DNA of 6,314 nucleotides from Acidobacteriota bacterium (lineage in GTDB: Bacteria > Acidobacteriota > UBA890 > WLXD01), in NCBI GenBank assembly GCA_022571615.1, contig JACZXM010000195.1, forward strand, positions 1 through 6,314, given 5' to 3'. The stretch's first letter is position 1; each line of letters opens with the position of its first letter. Of the stretch, positions 6,115-6,314 are shown in pieces. Made by a program: the position numbers and the translations under genes. Under the pieces are notes generated by a model. It was not told the origin of the DNA, ran no database searches, and saw only the letters and a list, made by a program, of their open reading frames with translations.

Positions 6115-6231
6115 CAGCCGAACGCCCGCCGCGGTTACCGTGAGGTGGTGGGCCCCGGGCAGGGCGAACACGCCGTCGTAGAGCGTCTGGCCGTTCTCGG
6201 TGTAGATCTTGTGGAGGAACAACGCCATCGC
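6103..6231 (-). pseudogene. Fragment resembling an asparagine synthase (AsnB-type) gene
   Basis: The minus strand reads ALFLHKIYTENGQTLYDG, then VFALPGAHHLTV, then GVRLERYF, with strongly GC-rich third positions. This recalls the linker between the glutaminase and synthetase domains of AsnB-type asparagine synthases, where a pattern like TxxxGVxxLPPGHxLxV followed by RYW is usual; here one proline is replaced (LPGAH). Upstream the frame meets a stop at 6246-6244. Downstream it runs antisense into the RNase fragment, so only about 42 codons survive. The start and end are inferred from where the resemblance fades. The strand is well supported by codon bias; the family call is moderate to low. 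Confidence 0.4.
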
Positions 6232-6314
6232 CAGCCGGGGCGGTCAGATCCGGATGGAGGGCGCCTATGTGACCCTGGTGGATATCGGCCGGCCGGGGCT
6301 GGGTTTTAAAGTTG
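6232..6314 (+). other. Unassigned tail, possibly a fragment of another gene
   Basis: The plus-strand frame beginning near 6233 reads SRGGQIRMEGAYVTLVDIG, then RPGLGFKV to the window edge. The DI-x(n)-GLGF ending faintly recalls PilZ domains, but the piece is too short to assign. It is in a different frame and strand from the asparagine synthase-like piece just before it. Confidence 0.2.

Noticed and set aside
5815..6309. A single 164-residue plus-strand gene
   Set aside because: It is open throughout, but its first ~20 residues, residues ~15-100 and the remainder belong to different contexts. The end is antisense to a better coding frame and reads as low-complexity sequence, so it is a chimeric reading and not one gene.
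1..6314. tRNA, rRNA, riboswitch or CRISPR array
   Set aside because: No cloverleaf, conserved rRNA words, known riboswitch core or repeat-spacer pattern was seen on either strand by eye. A covariance-model search would be needed to exclude weak cases.

Overview
The window looks like one intact high-GC bacterial locus (about bases 300 to 5860) flanked at both ends by short sequence that does not belong together. The core encodes a lipoprotein with a lipobox, a periplasmic binding-protein homologue and an RND/MMPL membrane transporter, so the host is a Gram-negative-type bacterium. High GC content, strong GC bias at third codon positions and the absence of clear Shine-Dalgarno sites suggest an uncultured proteobacterial or myxobacterial-like lineage. 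That placement is an inference; there is no rRNA or tRNA to support it.

Layout. Bases 1-333 hold no convincing gene but contain a long near-perfect inverted repeat (49-76 / 130-157). Bases 334-1254 (+) encode a squalene synthase-type enzyme of the squalene/phytoene synthase family. It converges on a three-gene minus-strand operon read from 5731 down to 1291: an RND/MMPL transporter of 897 residues, then a PhnD-like periplasmic binding-protein homologue of 293 residues, then a TPR lipoprotein of 275 residues. The last two genes overlap by ATGA. A short divergent promoter region (5732-5814) follows.

The last ~500 bases are a patchwork. The N-terminus of an ornithine cyclodeaminase-like gene runs from 5815 to about 5877. 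It passes in frame into the C-terminal part of an RNase E/G-family gene of lower GC (to about 6114). This is followed by a minus-strand piece resembling asparagine synthase, and then an unassigned tail. The changes of gene, strand and composition, with short shared words at the joins, point to a chimeric contig end.

Working model: the minus-strand operon forms an envelope system in which an RND pump works with a soluble or anchored periplasmic binding protein and a TPR lipoprotein. The part list recalls TPR-protein-associated transporters, but with an RND protein as the membrane component. The neighbouring squalene synthase makes an isoprenoid lipid cargo (squalene, or a hopanoid or sterol derived from it) an attractive but unproven possibility, by analogy with HpnN.
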